64,000 nt of DNA from Branchiostoma floridae (lineage: Eukaryota > Chordata > Leptocardii > Amphioxiformes > Branchiostomatidae). Shown here in pieces: positions 53,300 through 64,000 of the stretch. A program made the position numbers and the translations under genes. The notes beneath the pieces are model-generated. The model ran no database searches. It worked only from the letters and a program-made list of their open reading frames with translations, and was not told the origin of the DNA. How positions within the stretch are numbered: position 1 is the stretch's first letter; each line of letters starts with the position of its first letter. The stretch covers positions 23,176,879 through 23,240,878 of the forward strand of contig NC_049984.1 in the NCBI RefSeq assembly GCF_000003815.2, in the 5' to 3' direction.

Positions 53300-56200
53300 A
53301 TTGGTCAGCTGAAGCTGTTTTGAACTAGGCCAGTAAAGAAAATAGCCCAAAAGCTAGGACAAGTCTGCAAATAAAGTTGACGGGTGATACCAAGATGTTA
53401 ATGGGAGAAGGGGTGTTCAGGTTGCTGTCATAAAAGAGTTGAAGCCTTTATATCAATGTTGCACCGACCCCATCACTAAGATGTCAGCAGGGTTTGAGAA
53501 TTTTTTTTAACGGATTGCAGCGTATGATTTTTACACGCAGCTACAATTTTGTTTGACCCCGAAACTTGAGTTGTTTTTCCTATCAGTAGCCTCGGTGCCT
53601 CCCCACCCAGCGGATGCCATGGGCCGTTAAATGAAACGACATCATTGGCTATGCATAACAGCCTGGCCGGATGCCCAGGTCTGATCTGCTGATCTTTTCT
53701 CCTTTGCTAAATTCTTAGCGCTTATTTTGGCCTGGCAGCTGACGTCATCCAAAGTTTCCAAAGAACGAGGAAGAAAACGAAATCCGAGGAATTAGACTTG
53801 GCTACGATGCTTTCTTTCTAGCGTGTCGTTCCCACACTCAGAGATTGCTGGGTTTCTCACACCTCAGTAATAACGTATGCAGAGCTTGCCCCGGGAGATC
53901 GTTTGGCCTTCTGGCACTGGCCTCATTTTGGCCATCTTACAGGGGAAACAACACTGTGGTCCGTTGAATCTGTCCAGATCGTCTGTCTAGTGAGACGTGC
54001 TATAGTTATAAGACTGTGACTGCATCAATATGTCAAAATGAGCGGCACACATTCTGTGCCTCTAGCTTGCCTACAGTCACATTGGTGACAACACCGACTC
54101 ACACGCGCATCGCTAGGCGAACTTGATAATTGACAAATACCAGGGCCGATGCGTTGTGCGGTGTTGTGGAATTATACTTCTGTCAACAACAAGGAAAGGA
54201 TCAGGAGAGAACGTGTACTGGAGCTGCTTTTTCGTGCCATGCATTCAGCGAGTATTGCATAACGGGCTAATATCAACAATAAGATTTCATAATCACATAC
54301 CATGCGATGACTAATGAAACAGGGATCCATTCTAAATTTTTTAAAAACTTGTCAAAATTTTCTATTAAAATAAACTGTACTCAGAAGTTGCTAGTTTGTG
54401 TAGAATATTTCGATGTTCCCTACTAAAAATAGAAATCAGGAATTAGTAATTTCAATCGCCAGGGCTATCTCGGGGATCGTCCCTTTGTCCTGAGCAAATA
54501 TGCTTGAGTGGTTTGACAAAAATTTTCCCGTGTCCGTCCAAAAAATCTAAACTTCGCGACATGCTTTTTTTGTACGACAGATTTTACAATGAAAATTAAC
54601 GACGTTGGCAGCCAAACATTGAGTCACAGCGACAGAAAAAAATTAACACAGCTCTGCTTTCTAGAAAACTCTAGTAGTAATTTCTACCAACTTGAAGTTT
54701 GTTTAGAGGAGTGCTGAGAAAGTTGTGGTCTCTACTATTCGAAGTACAGTATTCTGAAACCCCCTCCTTCCACTCCACTGTTGACTGGAGGGCACCTCAT
54801 AAAATATGATCATTATTCATACACATGTAGTTTCCATTTGAGTGTCAAAAATTGCACCAACGATTCACAAGTAGCTGCATAGAGGAAGTTGCTGTGCTAA
54901 CAGTAACAAGGTGTTTTTTTAGCAACAAGTCATATGCAGTCATTAGCACCTTTTGTTTTGTTTGCCATTTTCTGACCTCCAATAGTTGTATAAATGTTGT
55001 ATTGTCTTGTAATGACAATGTCTTCCGAGAGGAAGATCCCAAGATATTTGTTGACATATTAGCGGCTTTATTTGTATTTCAGTAACTGTTACTAGTACAT
55101 TTTACCATTGTGTATTTGCTGACAATGTACGGCGATTATTAAGTAGGCTACAGTAAGAAAAGCTAAATTGATTGTATCAACATTTATTCAAGTGAAGAAT
55201 CTAGGGAAATTTTTCTTGTCTTTTTAAAGTTTTTTGTTGTATTGCTGCTCAATAGTTTGAAAATTGTATGTTGTGGATGTAATAGCCATTGCATTGTCAA
55301 TACAGACCCCAAGTCAAATGCGCGGAGAAAAACATTTAACAAGATGGACAAGCAAAAAAATACAGTCTCTTAGCCATTTTTTCTCTCAAAATATAGACCA
55401 CACACAAAATGAATTTAACAAGAATTTAAAGAACAATGAAAATTGAATTTGAAGCGCGAAGACATGCTGTCATAGCCACCAAGTGACACAAGTGTGGTAG
55501 CCCAGTATGAGTATCATTATAATAAGGCGTAAGAAAAAAAATTACAATACTGTTGAAAAAGTAAAGTAATTTAGCAGGCTGAATAAATTCTGACTGAAAT
55601 CTATGAAACTCCACTAGCCCACCCAAAAAGAAGTCTAGGGTGGTCAGGTTTTTCTAGTGTAGGTAGGGACAACAGAAAACAAAACATTTTGCAGTCAAGG
55701 CTATCACACTTATGTCACATTTATACACTCACACAAGTACCACACTACTAGCGTCACTTCTACTAGGCAACTAGCACTCAAGCCAAGGCTACCACATTAC
55801 TTGTTTTCTTTCACATTGACCATCGCAGAAGGTGAACAAAAGTTGTTTATTTTTATAAATTATGCAAATTTGTAGATGTCATCCATAAAATGTACTTGCT
55901 GTGGCCCAAAGCATAAAACTAATCCTCTTTTAGCCAGCCTCAAATCCTTTCAAACAATATCTTTATTATCTTTTTAATGGCTGTATATTATCATAATTAT
56001 AACAGGCATTTCGTATTGCATTATCTTTGTAATGGCTGTATATTATCATATTAATTATAACAGGCATTTCATATGCAAACAATTATTGACAAAATATTGA
56101 GTGACTAGTTTCTTTCATATGACTTTAACGTTGCTTTTTGAATCTTCTTTTTAATCACTTACTTGTGTATCATGTTGGAAATTACTCACTTTAATAAACT

Positions 56201-56540
56201 TGCTAAAGGCTTAAAAATTCTAAGCGTATGCGCTATTGTACAACAATGCACATGTGTGAAAAATACATATAGAATGTGTATTATACTAGTTGTATGAATG
56301 TGAATATGACAAAGCTGACCGAATACTGTATATGATGATAGCTAATTTTGCTGTATAGTGAATTGTTCCCAGCATGATCGGAGTACCCTACTACGCGAGC
56401 ATGACGAATCAACACCTTTGTCATGTTCACCTTATTCAATGTTATTGTGGCCTCTACTGTTCTGTGCAACAATAAAAGGCGCAAGCAAAGGCTGGACTAT
56501 AGTGTGTCAGACCAGTGAATAGAGTATACAGCCACTTGTG
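53300..56540. other. No gene supported
   Basis: AT-rich DNA with short random frames. A fragment related to the 31.1-31.45 kb repeat (agtctagggtggtcaggttt) lies at 55620-55690, and a short local duplication (aatggctgtatattatcata) at 55975-56075. Confidence 0.45.
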
Positions 56541-56543
56541 GGC

Positions 56544-56873
56544 CAGGGTTCTAGCCAGCATCCATCCTTCCATCCTTTGACGGAATTTTGTAGCTGGGGA
56601 CAGACAAAAATTTTGCCCATTCTGTCCTCTGTGATGGACAAAAATTGGCATGTAAAGATATTGATAAAAAAAAATGAAATTTTGCGAAGATCCTCATCAG
56701 AAAATCAGCCATTGAACCAAGCGGAGTATATTATAATGCAGGAAATAGCATTTCAGTGGGTTGTAGATTCAAAATTTTCCCGGACCCCCTACAACTATCG
56801 CATGGAAGCCTTTAGCGCTTGACAGAATTTCCTTTTAAAACCCAGGGGATGGAAAAAAATTTCTGGCTGGCTA
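56544..56873. mobile_element. Degenerate hAT-type element copy (opposite orientation)
   Basis: The left end cagggttctagccagc matches the family. The body carries the same ttgccc, gatggac and tttgacgg blocks in reverse orientation to the 1641 copy. The right end retains only ctggctggcta, and no target duplication is visible. Confidence 0.65.
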
Positions 56874-57181
56874 CTTAGAAGGTCAACATTACTTGTGGCC
56901 ATTTCTGTAGTCTACTGTAGACAATAACAACTTAGAATCAGGAAAATATTGACTTATGTTGGATCAACTTGTTGCTCTTTGTCATCAAGTATCCTGTTAT
57001 TGATTTCCATATGACATGCAGTTTATGTAGTGTAATATGACGCGGTCATACGAATTGCATGTGCTGCAATAAATATTTCCAGAGGGCGATTTGATCCAGT
57101 TCTAGCAAAATTGTTTTCCTTTTGAAGTTCCTCTAACAATGTTTCTGTTGTGTCTGTGCCATTGTTACTCTGGAAATGCAG

Positions 57182-57335
57182 GATGTCCGGTGCGCTTTCA
57201 GCACTTTTGAAAGAGTTATGCCAGGATGTTATGCCCAGGGCACTAGCCAGCGCCTGTCATTTGATGGAGTATTTGCTGTGTTTGAGCATTGGTTTGAGTC
57301 AAACTTTGACGAAAAATTATAAGACCATTTCATGA
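57182..57335 (+). CDS. Weak candidate terminal exon, plus strand
   Basis: After an acceptor-like gaaatgcag, two frames are open. One reads MSGALSALLKELCQDVMPRA to a stop at 57335 and fits the phase of 53164-53282. The other reads RLSFDGVFAVFEHWFESNFD to a stop at 57320 and looks more protein-like. I cannot choose between them, and neither is recognised. Confidence 0.15.
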
Positions 57336-57433
57336 ACCTTAGACTTCGCCTTTTACAGACAAAAATTGGGTAAAGTTATAGAAATATTCAATTTTGAATA
57401 AATCTAGTCCAAACATCGTCTTGGAAATTGAAC

Positions 57434-57647
57434 ACTGTAAATGCAGAAATTTTCGTTACATGGTCTTATGTTCGCGGTTTTCGCATTGCAAATTTACCGC
57501 AAACTTAAAACCACCGCAAACAATTTTCCATGGCAGTAACTAAGACTACAGTGCATGGTGCTATCAAGAACTTAAAACCACCGTGAACAGTCCCTTTTCC
57601 CGCTACCGCGAAATTAAATCCCTGCGTACTTAAATGCATTTACAGTA
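57434..57647. mobile_element. MITE, family TACTGTAAATGCAG
   Basis: Left end actgtaaatgcagaaatttt; right end ttaaatgcatttacagtact; body with aaaccaccgcaaac and accgcgaaattaaatccctg. Close to the 32155 copy. Confidence 0.85.
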
Positions 57648-57993
57648 CTTGATGGCAACTTGTACAGGCAGATGGAAAGAAAACAATTTTTAATGGGTTT
57701 TCTTCGTGGGAATTGGGATGACAAAAAACATTCAAGTTGGCAAGAGGCCCAAAGTTTGTGTACTGTAGTATTGTTTGTTAATGTTATACTGTATAGACAT
57801 AATAAAGACATCTACTGAACAATATTGTTCATCATACTTGAAGCATGTGAATGGTGTGACCAAGAATCATCATGAGAAATTTTACGTAAAACTGTTCTAT
57901 ATATACCAGTAATACTCCATACCCTGGTCTATCGAACATAGTACAACGTAAAAGAGCGCGCCGCTTCCGGGTTTGCCTAGTTGTGCCCGGTTA

Positions 57994-58109
57994 ATCTCCA
58001 GGCAGATCTACTGGTGCCATAAAGAGTTTAGCTGGCCAATGAAGTGAAGGCTCAGAACAATCCTTGGCCAGCTAAGCTCCTTATACCACAGGTAGATCTG
58101 CCTGGAGAT
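57994..58109. repeat. 116-bp hairpin-forming inverted repeat
   Basis: Two arms of about 45 bp (atctccaggcagatctactg... and, reversed, the same with few mismatches) surround a roughly 25-bp loop. It abuts the element at 58112. Probably a MITE; a transcribed hairpin is possible. Confidence 0.75.
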
Positions 58110-58111
58110 AA

Positions 58112-58588
58112 AGCCCAGGTACCATCCGGGTAGTAGTTCACTCAAATCGTGTTCGCTTCTTCTACCTGACTCGGGAACTGTATATTCAGGTTTTTTTGTG
58201 GTAACGTCAGTTCAGGTAGCCTGCCTGGGTGCCATCTAATTTCTATCTATAGCTACCAGGGCTCCTTACAGTAAAAAAAAGGTAGCGACTGTAAGGAACC
58301 CTAATCGTATGGTACCCCAGGCTAAGTTGATGAGGAGCAAATTAAGGAATGGGAGAGTGCTCGTTCGATAACAACAGGCCCTCCCACAAGTGGATAGAGG
58401 GCGTTTCTGGTGTTGGAACGCCTGTTGGAACACATTCCTTAATTTGTTCATGTGTGGGGACCAATGAGCGCCCTCATCCAAAATTTGAATGATTACAGAA
58501 GTTCCCAGATGGAATAGAAGAGAAGTGACTGTACATATAGTGTATAATAAATGTTGGAGCGAACTACTTTCCGGATGGTACCCAGGCT
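58112..58588. mobile_element. Inverted-repeat element, family GGTACCATCCGG
   Basis: Left end agcccaggtaccatccgggt; right end tccggatggtacccaggct; about 30 bp inverted with an inner attaaggaatggg inverted pair. Second copy of the 46390 family. Confidence 0.8.
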
Positions 58589-58849
58589 ATTAGGGAGGAG
58601 GCTAGGAATCAGGATGGCAGAGCATAATTAATTGCTGACCTACATACAGTCCTGAACCTACGCTGATCAGCATTCTTGTTTTTCCACATCACAATGGCTA
58701 GCTACATGTACATGTAGGATATAATTTACTATTTCTGATCTACTAGTAATTGAATGCCTGTGTTCGTCTCCATATCACTCCCATGATTACCTCACAATCT
58801 CACTGAAGTTGTAAATTGGTTTTGTAGCTGGATCATCACAATGGTTCAA

Positions 58850-58945
58850 GCCCTATGTTCCGAAATCCCTATGTTCCGAAATCTCTATGTTCCGAAATCC
58901 CTATGTTCCGAAATCTCTATGTTCCGAAATCCCTATGTTCCAAAA
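58850..58945. repeat. 16-bp tandem repeat beside the assembly gap
   Basis: Six copies of cctatgttccgaaatc (alternating ccc/tct variants) run up to the N gap, which suggests that the gap hides more of the array. The frame reading through it is not a gene. Confidence 0.9.
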
Positions 58946-58962
58946 TTTTGACAAACAGCTAT

Positions 58963-59062
58963 NNNNNNNNNNNNNNNNNNNNNNNNNNNNNNNNNNNNNN
59001 NNNNNNNNNNNNNNNNNNNNNNNNNNNNNNNNNNNNNNNNNNNNNNNNNNNNNNNNNNNNNN
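58963..59062. other. Assembly gap (100 N)
   Basis: Exactly 100 unknown bases, the usual placeholder for a gap of unknown size. Confidence 0.99.
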
Positions 59063-62000
59063 TTAAAAGCCGAAATTGAAGCAGTTTTGTGGGTACACAT
59101 TACTGTTGATTTCTTCAAAATGGGTTAGTGAACAGTTGTTGTGCAACTCTAGTTTTACTGAACTTTCTCTAGCCTTGCTAGTATTTATTATTAAGTCAAC
59201 GCTGCCTGCTTCTATATAGCTAGGCGCTACCTATTCTACCAGTCTTTTCCCATTGCACTTGACTTTGTATGTGGAAATGAAATAAATTAGGTGTTCTTGA
59301 TTAAGCAATCCTATTTTTTGCTGTTCTATGATCGTACATGTACATGTAGGTCTTGTGCAGTGCACAACACAGGCACTGTGCCTTTTTCCTGTGATTGGAT
59401 CCAGATGGCGTTACTTGAGCTACAGCACATGGCTGCCGCACGGGCCTCCAGCCGTTTCAGTATACTGTATCCTGTATCCGTTGTTCAGGCACTCTGTGTA
59501 TTTTCATAATTTTGCTGTCTTAATTGCTTCTTTCTAAAAGATTCTCCCGAGTAGCAAGTAAATTTAACACAATTCGCAGAGAATACACCGAGATCGCGAC
59601 ATTTGACTATTTATGGCAGCGACGTCAATTTAGGTGCAATGCAGCGACGTCCTCTGTGAATTCAATTATTCAAATCCCACCGTAGGTGACTCCGACGCCG
59701 GATCGTTGTGAATATTTTAGCAAAAATTGCTAGCTGGTGCGTGTAAAGCTAGGTGTATCGTTTGCGCTTTTCCTTCATATTTTGACCTAGTACTTGTCAA
59801 ATATACTGACACTTCGTAATGAAAAAAAATGAGCGCGTCCTGAGCTTTCTTTTTTTCTTTAGAAACGGGTGGATAAAATTCATGTTGCCTGTTTACCTCC
59901 TATTTTAGGAATTAAGCGGTTACATTGAAATGTTACTACTAACTACAATGTCCTTAATGTATACCACTATGATTACCAGTGTAGTCATGTACCATATAAC
60001 GACGCAAAAGGCCCTGGATTCATGGATTCGCGGTTTCAGTTTCTTCTGATTTGAGAAATGGTTTTGTAATTCAAATTCACAATTCTTTTAGCGTTTGAGT
60101 CTGGCACAAATACAATATGATATCGGCAATAACAGTTAAACTTGAAGAAAGCCTTTTTTTATGTTTACCACAATTGTCCTAAATGTTGAAAATAAATCGC
60201 TTAGTTTCTTGTTGTTGTTTTTTTATATCGCCTGCCATCTTCATTGATTCCACCCCCTCTAAAAAAATCCGAGAACCAAGAAATAAAATTGGCATGGCCT
60301 AGGTAATACTAAATACTAATAGTAATAGCCTCACAGTCGTTGACTCCTTGAAATGTCAAGAATTCTTACATGTAGGTATGTGCTGTCACTCATGTCACTA
60401 ATGCACTGTAAATGTAATACTGGTGGTTGTATATACGATGGAAAGGTCAATTTTTGCTCCACAATTTATAGATTCCTTTATCGAAGCAAAGCTTGTACAG
60501 CCTGATTGCCTTTTGGGTCAACATCCAAGGTTGACAAAGGTAGATGATTTTAACCTTTACTAATAGTACTATTCCATAGTTTGGCGCTTAGGCCAAGCAA
60601 AAGAAAAGGTTACATACGTGTACATGTTTCCGATCCTGAAAATCTTGGGGTTGGGATGGATTTTTCTTTTTTAATCTCTCAGACGACGTGGTCCTACACG
60701 GTATTTTCCACCTAGAATTGTAATTATACAGATATGTACAATGTCATGCACAATAATAAACTGAACAGAGAAGTACAATGTTTACTACAGTGTGTATTAC
60801 TAGTTATAAATTTTGAATTTTGTAACCTTAAAATATCAGATAAAAGAATCTTTACCCTTTGCCTGTGGCCAACCAAGAAAAAAGGCTGGTGTCCGTGTGC
60901 TATTCCTAAGGTCGGCCAGTTAACAGAAAGTGAGAACGCAACATTTTTTTCCCTAGGCTTTACCAAGAAACATTTCCTCGATAATGTACCACGTATTCCC
61001 CAATCCAACATGTTTTTGTACACACCACGTACCAATAAGGCGTGTATTTTAAATGTGTTTGACCCCTCAAGCGTATTTTGGCACGTATCAAGCAAACATG
61101 TCGCTTCCTAAAATGCAAGTTGCATATAGATCTCAGAGTCAGAAAGCCGTCCTCGGTATTGAGAATGGTCACGCCTTCTGGAAAATAGTAAATACAGCCC
61201 AATAAAGGTGCTGTAATTTCACGTTGGGCATTCTTTTTGTGGATCAGTGAGGAATGTTTCATTAGATTATTGAATTCACGTCAGATAAAAACGTTTGTTC
61301 GACACAGGCTCGATAATCGCATGTAAGATCTTTTGCTTCACGACCTGCTGCAATGTTGGTACGGCATTTATGCAAATGAAAGCCGAGGGAAAACGCATCG
61401 CTAAATTATTCATGAATGATAACGTTGCCATATCGAGATACTTCGTTTGGGTGGAAAATTTGTGCTATACAAAGACATACGTAGATGGCAGATCCTTGCA
61501 TTCTTGCCGTCAATGACAGCTTGATTTATCACAATGTAACGTACGTTCACAGTTGAGCAATAATGGAGACGCACACGATCAAATAACGAATGCGCACAGT
61601 TTCTGGGTCGGGAATTACGTCAGCCGGGGTGTGGGGGAGACAGCCGCCATTATTACTGAATACCGGACCTGTCAGTCAAACGGCACGGATCGTGGCGCTT
61701 CTCAATACATAAAACAGTGCAGATTTTTTTTCTAGGTCACATCCTTGAATTATTTTCGTAGATTGCTGAAAGGCAGTCTGCTGAAGACAAATATTAGAAA
61801 GGGTTGAATGTTCTAGTGTGATACCGTAGTAGGGTATTACCCTGATTTCAGCACAAGAGTCAAATTGTCGTCATGCGTGCAGCCATAACAGCTGCGCATG
61901 CGACCCCCATCCGTGGGAAATTTCCGCTGCGAAACATTATCAGTAGCAGGAGCGCCAACTCTGGGTTATTGTGCATGTAGTTTTCTCACAGCCTTGATTC

Positions 62001-62919
62001 GAAAGCAGTGTTGATACAGTATGTCTAAGAGGTATCATTCTCAGTTTAAATGTTGTGTCGTTGCCCTGGCTATTTCCAATCGTGGTGTAGTACTAATCAA
62101 GGTCCCCTAGGCACGGTTGGTTACGCATACGTATGCCCGGATCGCCGTACATGGGTGTGGCCCAGTTCCGCGAATATAGCCTGATTAAATCTCGGCCCTA
62201 GCAACCGTTCCGCTCTAGGTACCCGAGTGCAAGGAACCATCCATAAAGGTGACATTCCAACATTGGTGGATAACATTTGCATAAATACATATGATTAACC
62301 TTATTAGGATGACAACGAACCATTTAGGCTTAGGCCACGGTAGCACAATTTCTTGTTTCTTTGCTTTGCTGCTTCAATTACTTTCTGATTTGAAAAATAA
62401 ATCACACAAACCATTATATACGAATCCACTAAAAAATGCCCATAATTTGGTACCTCCTGTTGTCTTGAACTGTTGAACGTTACAGTTTTCAAATTTCAAA
62501 ATTCATTGTTTGAACTAGTACTGTCAAACAGCCTGGTATGTTGGATCCCATTGTAGCACAGGGTCAATCATGGAATGCCTGTTTTTATTATTTCATTTTC
62601 CTTATTTCATAAAGCCAATCCATTCTTCTCCAGCAAAAGTCCAAGAAACAAACAAATAACTTGATATAGCCTTTTACTTTTTAGGTCTTTGTTACCAACT
62701 TACTATACTGCTACCTAGAGTGGCTAGGCTGGAAGTTTGGTTTTCTTTTATTTCATCCTTCTCTTCCTGCAAAATATAACTTGATATGGCCTTATCGAAT
62801 TCTCCTGTACCAGTTTAGTAGGCAGATTGTTTATAATGTATGCAGACTTTAAAAAAAAAAGTAAAACTAAAAGCATTGATAGTCCGTTGTAATTCTAGTT
62901 TTAAAGCATAATACTTCTT
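59063..62919. other. No gene supported
   Basis: Short frames near 59330-59540 and 60734-61111 (both strands) lack recognisable motifs and splice context. The 61.9-62.2 kb part is somewhat GC-richer. No RNA gene was seen. Confidence 0.45.
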
Positions 62920-63123
62920 GTGTTCAAATTTTCTTGGTGGTTTAATATTTGAGGTTTTCACGTCCGCTTCATATAACCATTGCAAAACAAAATGCTTATT
63001 GTGTCTTCTGCCCACCTACCCTGTTTTTTCAGCCGCGAACTTAAAACTACCGCGAACACTCCATTTAGTCCGTACCATGAAATTAAATCCCTGTGAACTT
63101 AAAGGCATGTACACTATTACAGT
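62920..63123. mobile_element. Partial MITE, family TACTGTAAATGCAG
   Basis: It contains cttggtggtttaatatttg, gcgaacttaaaactaccgcg and attaaatccctgtgaact, but both terminal repeats are decayed. Confidence 0.65.
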
Positions 63124-63364
63124 ACCTGGCAGTGATAAGATATAAAGTTACTTGATGTCACAAGATTTCCTGTAAGAAAACAGTTGTTCAATTCCAAGAT
63201 ACATGTAGTGCCATGGCATGCCTGAATTGCAAAAATGGCAAAAACATGGCAAAAAACAGCCAGAGCGGAACCTTTCTTTTTGTGGAGATGGAGTAACATT
63301 AGTTTATTTCGTTTTGTTAATAAGCCACAAATAACCTCAAGAGTGATGAGAATAATCGGTACTA

Positions 63365-63833
63365 CAGTCAAACCTGCCTGAGCGACCACCTCTTCTCAGC
63401 GACCACCTGGCCATTTCGACCACTTTTTCTCGGTCCCGATTTATTTTTCCATTGATGTAAGCATTAAGCGACCTTTTCTCAACAACCACCTGGCCAACGC
63501 GACCGGCCCAAATTGGGACCCATAACGACCGCATTATTTTCAAAATTGAGATTTTTGATGATAACTAGCACGATTTTGTGCCGAAATCGGCCAGTTTTCG
63601 TTGGATTTTGGGGTTAAATTTAAAGTTTACAGTGTGCCTGTTGTATTTGAGATTAAAGACCTCGCTTCTTTGCGTGCGTGCAGTGTGCTTGCTTTATGCC
63701 ATTAAGCACAATGGAAACCATTTATACTTTCCATCGGGCATGTTTTGAGTCGATACTCTTCTCAGCGACCACCTGTCCAAATCGACCGCTTTTTTCCGGT
63801 CCCCCGAGTGGTCGTCTTGGGCAGGTTTGACTG
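63365..63833. mobile_element. 469-bp inverted-repeat element with TACTA duplication
   Basis: Ends cagtcaaacctgcctgagcg and, reversed, cagtcaaacctgcccaagac. They are flanked by tacta at 63360-63364 and 63834-63838. The body repeats tctcagcgaccacctg(g/t)cca near both ends. There is no coding capacity. Confidence 0.85.
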
Positions 63834-64000
63834 TACTACTAGTACTTGTGGATGTATGCATCGAAAATGAGCAACGAGAATGAATGAATGAGAAGAGTGC
63901 AAATGTATGCCACAGCCTATGTTTCTTTGCTACTTCCCCGCATGTACATGTACATGTACACTGTAAAGACTTGACCGACACTAAAACCACCGTAAAAATG

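Noticed and set aside
58855-59118. Frames through the N gap on both strands
   Set aside because: They depend on unknown bases and a 16-bp satellite.
60734-61111. Overlapping 125- and 123-codon frames on both strands
   Set aside because: No motif, no splice context, and both strands equally open; no reason to prefer either.

Overview
This window reads as chordate genomic DNA, most likely from amphioxus (Branchiostoma). That assignment is inference. The genes are intron-rich with ordinary GT-AG junctions and intact phases, the proteins are animal-type (an SCF substrate receptor, a sperm/cilium RIIa protein, an EF-hand protein), and the introns are full of small inverted-repeat DNA transposons, tRNA-derived SINEs and minisatellites. 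Positions 58963-59062 are a 100-N scaffold gap. No bacterial operon, rRNA, CRISPR array or virus was seen.

Layout. (1) 2017-33265, minus strand: a gene of 15 coding exons whose exon phases close exactly (2640 nt, 879 codons plus stop). It encodes a protein with a long disordered, partly acidic N-terminal part and four C-terminal EF-hands. I do not recognise a named orthologue. An optional 525-555 nt exon at about 22.7-23.25 kb and an alternative first exon at 29183-29228 both fit the reading frame. (2) 33266-33806: a divergent promoter region with a perfect CRE palindrome. (3) 33807-35944, plus strand: a four-exon SPA17-like gene (281 aa) with an RIIa docking domain, an IQ motif split by an intron, and a long Pro-Ala-Glu repeat tail. 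(4) 36-39 kb: its 3' UTR and a transposon fragment with a Myb/SANT-like reading frame. (5) 39583-51234, minus strand: an 11-exon FBXO31 gene (1254 nt, 417 aa) that closes in frame. (6) 51.2-53.3 kb: a CpG-rich region with a minus-strand TATA box and a possible plus-strand first exon. (7) 53.3-64 kb: no gene I can support well; several transposon relics, an assembly gap next to a 16-bp satellite, and weak exon candidates.

Repeats. Intron 6 of the EF-hand gene (8.3-15 kb) holds an inverted-repeat-bounded 5.4 kb block with duplicated sequence, four decayed copies of an unknown coding-like unit and two candidate nested first exons. The 18.1-22.3 kb stretch is two minisatellites (115-bp and 141-bp units) flanking a roughly 1 kb core with a TATA box, a 123-codon frame and a poly(A) signal. 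Many elements have clear terminal inverted repeats and target-site duplications, including hAT-type elements at 1641-1954 and 49233-50703.

Functionally, the head-to-head pair (a calcium-binding protein and an RIIa/IQ docking protein) is compatible with joint expression in sperm or ciliated cells. FBXO31 is an SCF ubiquitin-ligase receptor with no evident link to them.
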